From Akkermansia muciniphila (GTDB lineage Bacteria > Verrucomicrobiota > Verrucomicrobiia > Limisphaerales > SXQI01), in the NCBI GenBank assembly GCA_945867235.1, contig CAMBHS010000004.1, forward strand, positions 1 through 44,645: 44,645 nucleotides of DNA. The letters are read 5' to 3'. A program made the translations under genes and the position numbers. Under the pieces are notes generated by a model. It was given only the letters and a program-made list of their open reading frames with translations, was not told where the DNA came from and searched no databases. This document shows positions 36,725 to 44,507 of this stretch, one piece after another; position 1 is the first letter of the stretch, and every line of letters begins with the position of its first letter.

Positions 36725-36938
36725 CTTTCCAATAAATAACAAAGGCGGAAGGCCATAAAAGCCCGCCGCTGCATCAAGACTGCATGGTGAGTTGGTATTG
36801 GGGAATTCAACTAATCCTGTAACTCTACAATTTTCTAATCCGCAATCCTCCTCCAATCAACTGGGGCAGGATACTACACCCCTACGGGCTTACAAATAAA
36901 AATAATCGAACGAAAATGTTCGCATTAAAATTCTCTCC

Positions 36939-37970
36939 CTAGGGAATTTCAACGATAGCTTTGATGACACCCGTTTCAGGTAGGGTGTAACTCGGGAAAA
37001 TTTCCACAAGATTCTCGAACGGGGTTCGGTGGGTTATCCAATGATCCGTGTTGATCTGCCCCTTTTCGATTAAACTGATAATACGGGAAAAATCCGACGA
37101 CAAAGCATTGCGGCTCGCCATCAAGGTTAACTCCTTGCGGTGCATCACGGGCGCATGTGGAAAACTCAGATGTTGCTGAGTGATTCCCACATAAACAACG
37201 CGCCCTGCAAATCCACAGTAATCGAGAGCGCGACTCATGCTGTTGTTGTTGCCAGTTGCATCAATGACCACCTCAGGCAAGGAGCCATCCTTGGTGCAGG
37301 ATCGTAATCGATCCAAATCTGGCCCGTCTGCTGAAATTAGAATCGTGTGTTGAATTCCCAAGGACCGTTTGCAAAAATTCAATCGAGAAGCATTGATATC
37401 CATCACAATCGTATTTGCGCCGGATAATTTGGCGAATTCGACCACGGACAGACCAATAGGTCCGGCACCAATCACCAATACGCTTTCTGAAGGAGTTGGA
37501 TTGCCGCGATGGATCGCATGGCAACCGATGGCGAGCGTCTCGACCAGCGCGAGTTGATCAAAATTAAGGCGTTGCGACCGATGTAACTTACGGGCAGGAA
37601 CAAGGAATACGGGTCTCAATCCACCATCACAATGAACCCCTAAAGTTTGATGATTCTCACAGCAATTGGTGTAACCACGTTGACAGGAGGAACAATTCTG
37701 GCAGTTGATATACGGCTCCACGGCGCAATGATCCCCCTTGGCCATGTGGGAAACTCCTTCGCCTATTTCCAAAATTTCAACACCAAGCTCGTGCCCGGGA
37801 ATTCGAGGGTAACTAAAAAATGGCATTTTCCCCAAGTAACCTCCGATGTCGGTGCCGCAGATGCCAACACGATGCACACGAACAAGAGCCTCGCCAATCC
37901 CGGGAGAACTGGGATCTGGAATATCAATGGTGCGGAAGGACCGGGGTTGTTCGAGTTGAATAGCTTTCAT
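36939..37970 (-). CDS. Zn-dependent dehydrogenase, L-galactonate/L-gulonate 5-dehydrogenase-like
   Basis: The 343-aa protein is a medium-chain Zn alcohol dehydrogenase. Catalytic Zn ligands are Cys38 ('GICGTD') and His60-Glu61 ('PGHE'); the structural Zn site is Cys90, 93, 96 and 104; the NAD(P)-binding Rossmann motif 'VIGAGPIGLS' is near 170. Several segments ('PFFSYPRIPGHE', 'TNCCENHQTLGVHCDGG', 'VIDATGNNNSM', 'ASRNA') resemble the LgoD-type L-galactonate 5-dehydrogenase, which makes D-tagaturonate; this comparison is from memory. Its UxaE-like neighbour supports it. The start is the ATG at 37970, 1 bp after the stop of the aldo/keto reductase, so it is the last gene of the operon. A sorbitol- or threonine-type dehydrogenase cannot be ruled out. 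Confidence 0.8.
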   Translation of the reverse strand: MKAIQLEQPRSFRTIDIPDPSSPGIGEALVRVHRVGICGTDIGGYLGKMPFFSYPRIPGHELGVEILEIGEGVSHMAKGDHCAVEPYINCQNCSSCQRGYTNCCENHQTLGVHCDGGLRPVFLVPARKLHRSQRLNFDQLALVETLAIGCHAIHRGNPTPSESVLVIGAGPIGLSVVEFAKLSGANTIVMDINASRLNFCKRSLGIQHTILISADGPDLDRLRSCTKDGSLPEVVIDATGNNNSMSRALDYCGFAGRVVYVGITQQHLSFPHAPVMHRKELTLMASRNALSSDFSRIISLIEKGQINTDHWITHRTPFENLVEIFPSYTLPETGVIKAIVEIP

Positions 37971-37971
37971 T

Positions 37972-38904
37972 TCAGTTATTTTTTGCAAGCCCTTCCTGAT
38001 GTCCAAGATTCATAACGGGAGCGAAAATCGATTGAACGTCAGCTAGAAGTTGTTCATCCATCGGCTCGGAAGCCCATTGTGCCCAGTTTTTAATATTCTC
38101 AGGATTTGCACTTCCCGCAATCGTCGTCGCGATGCCTTCATGGGCTAGACTGAATTGCAACGCGAGCTTGGCAATATCTACTCCGCGCCGAGTGCATAAT
38201 GCGGCGGCAGTGCGAGCTGCTTCTTTAACACTTTCAGGCTCCTTCAACCATTTTGGCAGGGGTGCATTCGTTAGGAGTCTCGCACTAAAGGGTCCGGCAT
38301 TCATGACGCCGACTCCTTTCTCTTCCAAATAAGGAATCGTTTCTGTGGCGAAGCGTGTGTTTTGCAGGGTGTATTGGTTGTATCCAAGCACACAATCCAC
38401 ATCTGTTTGATTGAGGATAAATCGAAATATTTTCTGCGGATATCCACTGAAACCAATGAATCGCACCTTGCCCGCCGCAACTTGCTGCCGAAGAGCCGGC
38501 AAAGTTTCATCTACAATCTGCTGCATCTCCACAAATTCGATGTCGTGACAAAGCAGGATATCAAGGTGATCCGTTCCAAGTCGGTGCAAGGTGACGTCAA
38601 TACTTTCGGCGACTCTTCGAGGCGAAAAATCAAAGTGTTGAAGATCGTAGCGTCCCAGTTTTGAACAGAGGAGAAAACTCTCCCGGGGTACATCCTTCAA
38701 TGCCACACCAAGAAGAACCTCACTCATGCCCCGACCGTAAAACGGTGATGTATCAATTAGGTTGAGACCACAATCCAATGCCACCCGAACGGAATTGATC
38801 GCCTCATTCAAGGTGACTTTTCGAAACTCTTGCCCCAACGAGGAAGCTCCGAAACTTAAGATAGGAACATGGAGTCCTGTCCTGCCAAGGGGTCTGGTCT
38901 TCAT
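37972..38904 (-). CDS. Aldo/keto reductase, L-galactose dehydrogenase-like
   Basis: The 310-aa protein is an aldo/keto reductase with the catalytic tetrad: Asp (about 51, 'LIDTSPFYG'), Tyr (about 56), Lys (about 83, 'CSKLGRY') and His (about 121, 'LLCHDIEF'). The stretches 'RTGLHVPILSFGASSLG', 'HLDILLCHDIEF' and 'GKVRFIGFSGYP' closely recall plant L-galactose 1-dehydrogenase and the bacterial L-fucose/L-galactose dehydrogenase-like group. These oxidise the sugar at C1 to the aldonolactone with NAD(P). It lies between a UxaE-type epimerase gene (31-bp gap) and a Zn dehydrogenase (1-bp gap) in one operon. A more general AKR function remains possible; a lactonase gene is not seen. Confidence 0.83.
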   Translation of the reverse strand: MKTRPLGRTGLHVPILSFGASSLGQEFRKVTLNEAINSVRVALDCGLNLIDTSPFYGRGMSEVLLGVALKDVPRESFLLCSKLGRYDLQHFDFSPRRVAESIDVTLHRLGTDHLDILLCHDIEFVEMQQIVDETLPALRQQVAAGKVRFIGFSGYPQKIFRFILNQTDVDCVLGYNQYTLQNTRFATETIPYLEEKGVGVMNAGPFSARLLTNAPLPKWLKEPESVKEAARTAAALCTRRGVDIAKLALQFSLAHEGIATTIAGSANPENIKNWAQWASEPMDEQLLADVQSIFAPVMNLGHQEGLAKNN

Positions 38905-38935
38905 CGGTGTGTCTTAAAATAAAAGTGCGACCGAA

Positions 38936-40207
38936 TCATCCCACAAAAAGAGGACGCAGGTGCCGTTGATAGAGGTTCTCCGTTACATTGCGAGCAACGA
39001 CCGCCTCATGTTTCTGTAAGAGTTTGCTAAATTGCGATCCTGATTTGGCAGCAAGCTTGAAGGCCACATGCAGAAGCTGGCGAATGTTGGCATTGAAATG
39101 AGGATGATCCTGAATATGTCGGATGGAACATGCTACTTTTGTCCCGATGAATGTGGAAAAAGTTTCTTTTGATGGTAGCAGCGATCGATCAATGTTGATG
39201 ACCGTTGCATAGGGGGCGCAAAGCTCATCCACGTGATCCAAGGCCTGAGCGTAAATATCTTTCACGAAATGCAATCCGTCACCACCCGACTCAGCGAGCC
39301 CGATTAATTCTTCGAGCCATGTGGTTCCCGCCGTCTTGATATGGACGCCAGCTCCGGTTCGGTCGAGCGCACGGCGAATGATGGGATAAAGTGAAAATTT
39401 ATCGCTCCCACTATGCACGCTCAATTTAAGATTTGAAGGCAATCCATAGCGATCCACCGCATGGGCGATCACGGCGAGATCATCATTGAATTCTTTTTCG
39501 AACTGATCGATATCCCCCACGTAATCCACGCCTTTATTGAAACGACCCGAAAACTTTGGGGCGATCGTTTGAAGATGGATCCCTTCATCATTAAGCAATG
39601 CCAGAATGACTAGGAGATCCGTGGGCGTTTGTGCCGCGTCGGTTTCATCCATTGAAACCTCGGCGATCAAATTTTTTGCTCCCCCCTTTTTAGCGACGAT
39701 GTGCCGGTAAACACGCCCGGCTTCTTCCACGGCTGTCAGATACTTCGCAGCCACCGCTCCCACATCGGCTGCATTCAGCGGGAAGGCGTGTAAAATTCCG
39801 GGAATCTCCACGGCACCCATTAATTCGGGATGCCTCTCCAAAAATGCATCCACCTTTTCACTCGATGCTGGTTGATTGATGCGGTCCGCCACATCGATTG
39901 TAAAAAAATCGGAACTATTTAAAAATCGATCCACAGTTTCTAAGCGAATGTGGTCGGCATCAACATGCCAATTATTGTTCCACCCAAGCTCCTGCACCGC
40001 AGCGGAGGCTGCGTCATAAACACTTTGTGGATCCGATCCGATGAAGGAATGTTCTCGGTTCGATTTGTTCCATACAGGCACCACCTCCACACCATCAGCA
40101 GCCAACAATCGAAAGGCCTGCAACTGGGCTTTGGCTTGGTGGACGAATCGATCTCCGACTCCGAAAGACAACCGCTCTAAACTCACCATGGAGGCGCACG
40201 TAGCCAT
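38936..40207 (-). CDS. uxaE: Tagaturonate epimerase (UxaE) family protein
   Basis: The 423-aa protein matches the UxaE family, first described in Thermotoga maritima as the tagaturonate/fructuronate epimerase that lets hexuronate degradation skip the altronate branch. Family features are the N-terminal 'LERLSFGVGDRFVHQAKAQ' (about 9-27), 'AEVSMDETDAAQTP' (about 181-194), 'KLSVHSGSDKFSLYP' (about 258-272) and 'HIKTAGTTWLEEL' (about 283-295). Conserved His, Asp and Glu residues in these stretches are candidates for metal binding. It is second in a four-gene sugar operon. The start is the ATG at 40207; the internal Met seven residues in would also fit. Activity on a 6-deoxy analogue is possible. 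Confidence 0.8.
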   Translation of the reverse strand: MATCASMVSLERLSFGVGDRFVHQAKAQLQAFRLLAADGVEVVPVWNKSNREHSFIGSDPQSVYDAASAAVQELGWNNNWHVDADHIRLETVDRFLNSSDFFTIDVADRINQPASSEKVDAFLERHPELMGAVEIPGILHAFPLNAADVGAVAAKYLTAVEEAGRVYRHIVAKKGGAKNLIAEVSMDETDAAQTPTDLLVILALLNDEGIHLQTIAPKFSGRFNKGVDYVGDIDQFEKEFNDDLAVIAHAVDRYGLPSNLKLSVHSGSDKFSLYPIIRRALDRTGAGVHIKTAGTTWLEELIGLAESGGDGLHFVKDIYAQALDHVDELCAPYATVINIDRSLLPSKETFSTFIGTKVACSIRHIQDHPHFNANIRQLLHVAFKLAAKSGSQFSKLLQKHEAVVARNVTENLYQRHLRPLFVG

Positions 40208-40229
40208 ATATTATTAGGATTGAAAATGA

Positions 40230-40251
40230 TTGTCTTGGACAATACAAGACA
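40230..40251. promoter_or_regulatory. Nested inverted repeats before uxaE, candidate operator
   Basis: In the 74-bp gap between the FucU-type gene and uxaE, TGTCTTG-N7-CAAGACA (40231-40251) forms a perfect 7-bp dyad, and TTGTC-N3-GACAA (40230-40242) a second one inside it. The site lies about 23 bp upstream of the uxaE start codon. It fits a sugar-responsive repressor site or an internal hairpin. Confidence 0.4.
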
Positions 40252-40281
40252 GCAGTAATCGTGATATTTTTGCAACCGAAA

Positions 40282-40728
40282 TCATGAGATCCGACAACCC
40301 ATCGTCAACAACACATTGGCCCATAAGGACTGATCCCCTGTCTGTATCGTCAAGATGTGATCGTCGGATTCCACTTGTTTGTAAAAATCCCATTTTGAAA
40401 TAGGAACTAATTCCAGTTTTAAGCCCGCCTCATTCAGTGTTTTGCGAAATATTGACCAGACCTCGGGTTCTCCTTTCGCTGCATACGGGTCGTCACTAGG
40501 TATCCCCATGGTATTCACCGAGTCGATGGTGACTGCACTCAAAATCGCTCTCAGTGATTGTTCAACAGTCACCAACCCAGGAGATAAGTTCAAGCAGACA
40601 ATCTCTGCATGGGGACCCTTTTTTGTGGACGCTGGGTAATTTCCGTCGGCGATGAGAATTTTTGAATGATGTCCACCTCGTCCCAAGATTTCATTAATGC
40701 GTGGATGAATGAGTTGGTGTTTTAACAT
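40282..40728 (-). CDS. RbsD/FucU-family sugar mutarotase, FucU-like
   Basis: FucU-type proteins interconvert the anomers of L-fucose and related sugars; RbsD acts on ribose. This protein (148 aa from the ATG at 40728) starts 'MLKHQLIHPRINEILGRGGH' and continues 'SKILIADGNYPAST', the family hallmark around the active-site His and Asp, with a C-terminal 'SLWANVLLTMGCRI'. Family lengths run about 130-150. I take 40728, although the frame is open to 40809, because the extra residues are not family-like; no good Shine-Dalgarno supports either start. It is the first gene of the putative L-galactose/L-fucose operon and diverges from the EEP hydrolase gene. Confidence 0.8.
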   Translation of the reverse strand: MLKHQLIHPRINEILGRGGHHSKILIADGNYPASTKKGPHAEIVCLNLSPGLVTVEQSLRAILSAVTIDSVNTMGIPSDDPYAAKGEPEVWSIFRKTLNEAGLKLELVPISKWDFYKQVESDDHILTIQTGDQSLWANVLLTMGCRIS

Positions 40729-40839
40729 GGAGGCATAGTGCGTAAAGCCGGAAAAATTCCCAAACATTTTCGCATCAACTCGGTTGCCATTTATTTCCAC
40801 GCTGTGCACAATCTGAAAATGATCTGGACTGGCTTTCCC

Positions 40840-41712
40840 ATGCGTAATACGCAGCGCGTCTCTCTACTCGTAATCGGATTGATCTCCTCAATTTTTTGGG
40901 CACTCCCCACAAAAGCCCAAGAGGCAACGAGTCTGCGAATCATGACCTTCAACCTTCGCTATGCCAGCACCAATACACCGAACTCATGGCAAGAACGGCG
41001 TCCCGTAATGAATTCGTGCATCGCGGAATCGAAACCCGACATCATCGGCACCCAGGAAGGATTGTATCACCAATTGCAGGATATCGCTTCAGATCAACCG
41101 GGTTTCGAATGGATCGGACTCGGCCGGGATGGTGGCAGCCACGGGGAATTCATGGCCATTTTTTATAACAAATCCCGGTTCGAACCTGTCGAGTATGATC
41201 ATTTTTGGTTATCTGACACTCCTCAAGTGATCGCCTCAACGCATTGGGGGAATACCAACCGGAGAATGGCGACGTGGGTGAAAATAAAGCAACGTTCGGA
41301 TGGTCGTCAGTTCTATGTCATGAATACCCATCTGGATCACCAAATATCCCTCGCCAGAGTCAAGGGAGCGCAATTGATTCGAGAACGTGCTTCGCAGCTA
41401 GCAACCCATGGATTGCCGATCATCCTGATGGGTGATTTCAACACGGTTCCTGGCGCGGAAAAAACTCACGAAATCCTCACAGCGGACGGATTTTTTAATG
41501 ACACGTGGAATTACACACAAACAAGAAAGAATGAGGGGGTAAATACCTTCCATAATTTCAAAGGAAAGACTCTTGGCTCCTTCCGAATTGATTGGATTTT
41601 AACTCACGGTTCATGGGAGTGCGATCAAGTTGAAACTTTGGTTTATTCAGTCAACTCTCAGTTCCCGAGTGATCATCACCCGGTTGTCGCACAGCTTCGC
41701 CTGAAGAAGTGA
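40840..41712 (+). CDS. Secreted endonuclease/exonuclease/phosphatase-family hydrolase
   Basis: From the ATG at 40840 the protein has 290 aa with a signal peptide (about 1-26, ending T-K-A-Q). The rest is an EEP fold with its usual residues: Asn in 'MTFNLRY', Glu in 'GTQEG', 'NTHLDH', 'GDFNT' and 'SDHHP'. Family members cut phosphodiesters in nucleic acids, lipids or sugar phosphates; secreted small ones in this size range are often nucleases or phosphodiesterases of unknown substrate. The gene diverges from the FucU-type gene across about 110 bp. The frame is open to 40738, but only the 40840 start places the signal peptide at the N-terminus (an ATG at 40819 is an alternative). Confidence 0.82.
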   Translation: MRNTQRVSLLVIGLISSIFWALPTKAQEATSLRIMTFNLRYASTNTPNSWQERRPVMNSCIAESKPDIIGTQEGLYHQLQDIASDQPGFEWIGLGRDGGSHGEFMAIFYNKSRFEPVEYDHFWLSDTPQVIASTHWGNTNRRMATWVKIKQRSDGRQFYVMNTHLDHQISLARVKGAQLIRERASQLATHGLPIILMGDFNTVPGAEKTHEILTADGFFNDTWNYTQTRKNEGVNTFHNFKGKTLGSFRIDWILTHGSWECDQVETLVYSVNSQFPSDHHPVVAQLRLKK

Positions 41713-41777
41713 AGTTCAGTGTTGCGTCGATTCTTCAGACGCCCACTTGAAATAGCACCCACACAGGTGAGGCAGTG

Positions 41778-42710
41778 TCAGCGCATTTTAATCGAACAAG
41801 TGCCTAGACCCGGTCGAAAGTAATTAAACTGAACATTGGGGTGCAACCCGAGCAATGACATCGGAACCGCCGTGTCCACCAGTTTTTTTGCCACCATCAA
41901 ACAGGTTAATCGTTGGCCGAAGGGATTGTCGTGATTTCCTGCATGCCAGATGGACACTTTATCCGCCTTCCATGTTTCTACAGGACCGACACTAACGGCC
42001 TGTGTCGGAACCAATGCGATATTGCCTCCGCCACTTGTCCGCGCGTTTTGAGCAATCGTGAGCGGATGTAATTCCACAACTCGTGTTGCAAATTTCAAAT
42101 ACTCCTCCGCAGTCGGGGGAGCGTTTTTGTGATGACCACGGCGTCGCACAGGATCGTTGAAAGCCCAGTGTTTGACATCCCCCTGCCCTCCTTGCATCAC
42201 CGCACAGCGGATTCCCGAATGCCATGTAGAGCGAAACTCAGCAGTGTTCGCTTTTGGGAAATGCAACTTCCCGTTGTCCATCCGTAAATTTCGGTGGATA
42301 CGATTAAAACATAATTCTCGATCTGCCTTTTCAAAGGATAACGGATGCGTCGAAGGGACCTCACACCCATCCATCACCCATTCATCCATGCCCCAAAAAT
42401 GGCCTTCGCGCACATCCAACTGCAATGCATTCACCATTCGCGCAACAAGCGGGAGTTGTTCCGTAGGACCGATTGGCCCACAAATCCCCACTGGATTGTC
42501 AGCGGTGCTTTGTTTCCACGCCTCCAAATATTCTAGAGCCTGAGCGAGATAAAACTCCTCTAACGTGTCATAAAAAAACACGCGAAATCCGGGTCGCGAA
42601 AGCCGACTCATCCCCTGTGGAGTCAATGCCGCCGCATCGCTGACCAACTCGGCGTCAATTGTTGTGTAGTCCCACCAATCTGGGGCAATGGATGATATGG
42701 TTCTTGGCAT
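41778..42710 (-). CDS. NagB/GlcN6P deaminase-like protein with altered active-site residues
   Basis: The 310-aa protein belongs to the glucosamine-6-phosphate deaminase/6-phosphogluconolactonase fold. 'HFWGMDEWVMDG' (about 104-115) matches the NagB 'LDEY' region with its proton-relay Asp, and 'GGQGDVKHWAFNDP' (about 175-188) corresponds to 'GGxGxDGHxAFNEP'. In the second motif the His is kept, but the catalytic Asp two residues before it appears as Val and the Glu as Asp. It may therefore act on another sugar phosphate or with altered chemistry. It is longer than typical NagB (about 260). It is divergent from the serine hydrolase and has no amino-sugar genes beside it. Confidence 0.7.
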   Translation of the reverse strand: MPRTISSIAPDWWDYTTIDAELVSDAAALTPQGMSRLSRPGFRVFFYDTLEEFYLAQALEYLEAWKQSTADNPVGICGPIGPTEQLPLVARMVNALQLDVREGHFWGMDEWVMDGCEVPSTHPLSFEKADRELCFNRIHRNLRMDNGKLHFPKANTAEFRSTWHSGIRCAVMQGGQGDVKHWAFNDPVRRRGHHKNAPPTAEEYLKFATRVVELHPLTIAQNARTSGGGNIALVPTQAVSVGPVETWKADKVSIWHAGNHDNPFGQRLTCLMVAKKLVDTAVPMSLLGLHPNVQFNYFRPGLGTCSIKMR

Positions 42711-42834
42711 AGAATGAGACGTTACCGTTCGCGATTCAAAAATGTTGTGTTATGGATCATTCCAAATCTGTGTGAAAAAGAAACAGCAAATAAAAACCCC
42801 TGAGAATCATTCCGTAAAAATAGGTTTTATCCGA

Positions 42835-42864
42835 TTGACACAATTAAATAGGAATGACGTTAAT
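42835..42864 (+). promoter_or_regulatory. Candidate sigma-70-type promoter for the serine hydrolase
   Basis: A perfect -35 TTGACA (42835-42840) and GTTAAT (42859-42864, 4 of 6 to the -10 consensus) are separated by 18 bp. Transcription would start near 42871, about 20 bp before the chosen ATG at 42892. Confidence 0.45.
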
Positions 42865-42891
42865 GATTGCCTTAATTCGTCCTATATATTC

Positions 42892-44043
42892 ATGAAATCC
42901 ATGACCCGACCCATCCTCCTTTTATGTTTAGTGATTGCAGGGTTCGCGCAGGCGACAGCCGACCCGCTACCTACGTCTCAGGCTACACTACAACCGTATA
43001 TTGACCGTTCTGAACTCGCGGGTGCAGTCGCGCTTGTGATCGATAAAAAGAATGTGCTTTCCTTCCAAGCAGTGGGCTTTGCAGATATCGCGCGTCAGAA
43101 GCCCATGAGGACGGATTCAATTTTCTGGATTGCCTCGCAAACGAAAGGGATAACTGCCGTCGGAGTGATGATGCTTGTGGATGAAGGAAAAATCCAACTC
43201 GACGATCCTGTGGAGAAATACCTACCCGAGTTCAAAGGACAGATGGTGGTGGCGGAAAAAGATGGAAACCACGCACTGCTTCGCAAACCTGTTCACCCGA
43301 TCACGATCCGAGAAACTCTCAGCCACATGAGCGGGTTGCCGTTTCAGTCCGCAATCGAAACTCCAACATTGGATGGATTATCGCTCGACACCGCCGTGCG
43401 GAGTTATGCCATGACCCCCTTGCAGACCGAACCCGGAACTCATTATCAGTATTCCAACGCTGGCATCAATACCGCTGCGAGAATTATCGAAGTGGTGACC
43501 AAAATGAAATATGAGGACTTCATGAAACGCCGACTTTTCGATCCGCTGGGAATGAAGGACACCTCGTTTTGGCTTAATGCCAACCAAACAAGCCGACTGG
43601 CGAAATCCTATCGACCTGACGCCTCGAAAACAAATCTCGTGGAGTTTCCAATCAGTCAACTCATCTACCCCCTCTCTGACCGCAACCGCCGTTTCCCTAT
43701 GCCAGCCGGAGGATTGTTTTCCACCGCTAGCGATACAGCGCGATTTTGCCAGATGCTTCTGAACGATGGCACGCTGAATGGGCACCGGTATTTGAGTGAA
43801 GCATCGATGAAGGAACTCACGAAACGACAAACCCCCGAGACTGTGAAGGAGAATTATGGACTCGGCTTCTCATTGGGATCAGGAACTTTTGGCCATGGTG
43901 GAGCACAATCAACTAACATGGAAATGCACACGCAAAAAGGCCTCGCCTTTGTTTGGATGGTGCAGCATGGCGGATTTGTTGGGGACGGAGCCAAGGCTCA
44001 AGGTGCCTTCAAAAATTGGGCGTTGCGTCAATTTGCGCAATAA
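42892..44043 (+). CDS. Secreted serine hydrolase, class C beta-lactamase/esterase family
   Basis: The 383-aa protein (ATG 42892) has a signal peptide (about 1-23, ending A-T-A) and the class C serine hydrolase motifs: S-x-x-K in 'IASQTKGI' (about residue 84), Y-S-N in 'YQYSNAGIN' (about 187) and a third-motif 'FGHGGAQ' (about 345), the HGG variant typical of esterases and D-aminopeptidases in this fold rather than true AmpC (KTG). It is exported, so extracytoplasmic. The likely role is ester or peptide hydrolysis; resistance to beta-lactams is not implied. The frame is open to 42742, but the signal peptide begins at 42892. A good -35/-10 pair lies at 42835-42864. Confidence 0.85.
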   Translation: MKSMTRPILLLCLVIAGFAQATADPLPTSQATLQPYIDRSELAGAVALVIDKKNVLSFQAVGFADIARQKPMRTDSIFWIASQTKGITAVGVMMLVDEGKIQLDDPVEKYLPEFKGQMVVAEKDGNHALLRKPVHPITIRETLSHMSGLPFQSAIETPTLDGLSLDTAVRSYAMTPLQTEPGTHYQYSNAGINTAARIIEVVTKMKYEDFMKRRLFDPLGMKDTSFWLNANQTSRLAKSYRPDASKTNLVEFPISQLIYPLSDRNRRFPMPAGGLFSTASDTARFCQMLLNDGTLNGHRYLSEASMKELTKRQTPETVKENYGLGFSLGSGTFGHGGAQSTNMEMHTQKGLAFVWMVQHGGFVGDGAKAQGAFKNWALRQFAQ

Positions 44044-44072
44044 TCTGCAGGATTCCTGTTGATCACCCGCCT

Positions 44073-44507
44073 CTACCAAGTCTTAAACAATCGGTTTTGT
44101 TCGGGGGTGTATTTCTGGGTCTGATTACGACGGCTTTGCTCATACTGCCTCTGCTTATCGTCTGATTTCACCTTAGCGAGCATCTGCTCAAAACCGGGAC
44201 CGGGTTGATCTTTCGGTTGAGAAGGTGACTCGGCCTTGGGCGCGTTTTGGGAGGCGAGCAACGCACGCAGTTGTGCCAACTTGCCTTTCACCTGTTCAGC
44301 CCCCTGCTGTGCTTTCTGGTTGCTTGGTGTGATTTCCTGCGCGAGTTGGTAGGCACTCGCGGCTCGCTCCAGATGCGCCACGGCCTTCTCGGTGGACTCC
44401 GACTCCGACTGGGCTGCTTGTTGCTGCTCACGTTCGCCAAGGGCATTCAGTAAATCCGGCAATGATTTTTCTAGAGCATCAATCTTGGGTTGTAATCCTA
44501 GTGTAGT
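44073..44507 (-). pseudogene. 3' remnant of a helical, TPR-like protein cut by an insertion sequence
   Basis: About 144 codons remain. The frame runs up to a TAA at 44517-44519 that belongs to the insertion-sequence side and has no credible start codon (only a TTG at 44513), so the 5' part is missing. The visible part is helical: 'PKIDALEKSLPDLLNALGE' and a TPR-like 'KAVAHLERAASAYQLAQEI', then a Pro/Lys/Gln-rich linker and a C-terminal 'YTPEQNRLFKTW'. The tail recalls accessory proteins encoded with VWA/MoxR-type genes, but I cannot name a family. The remainder should lie beyond the element to the right. Confidence 0.55.
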
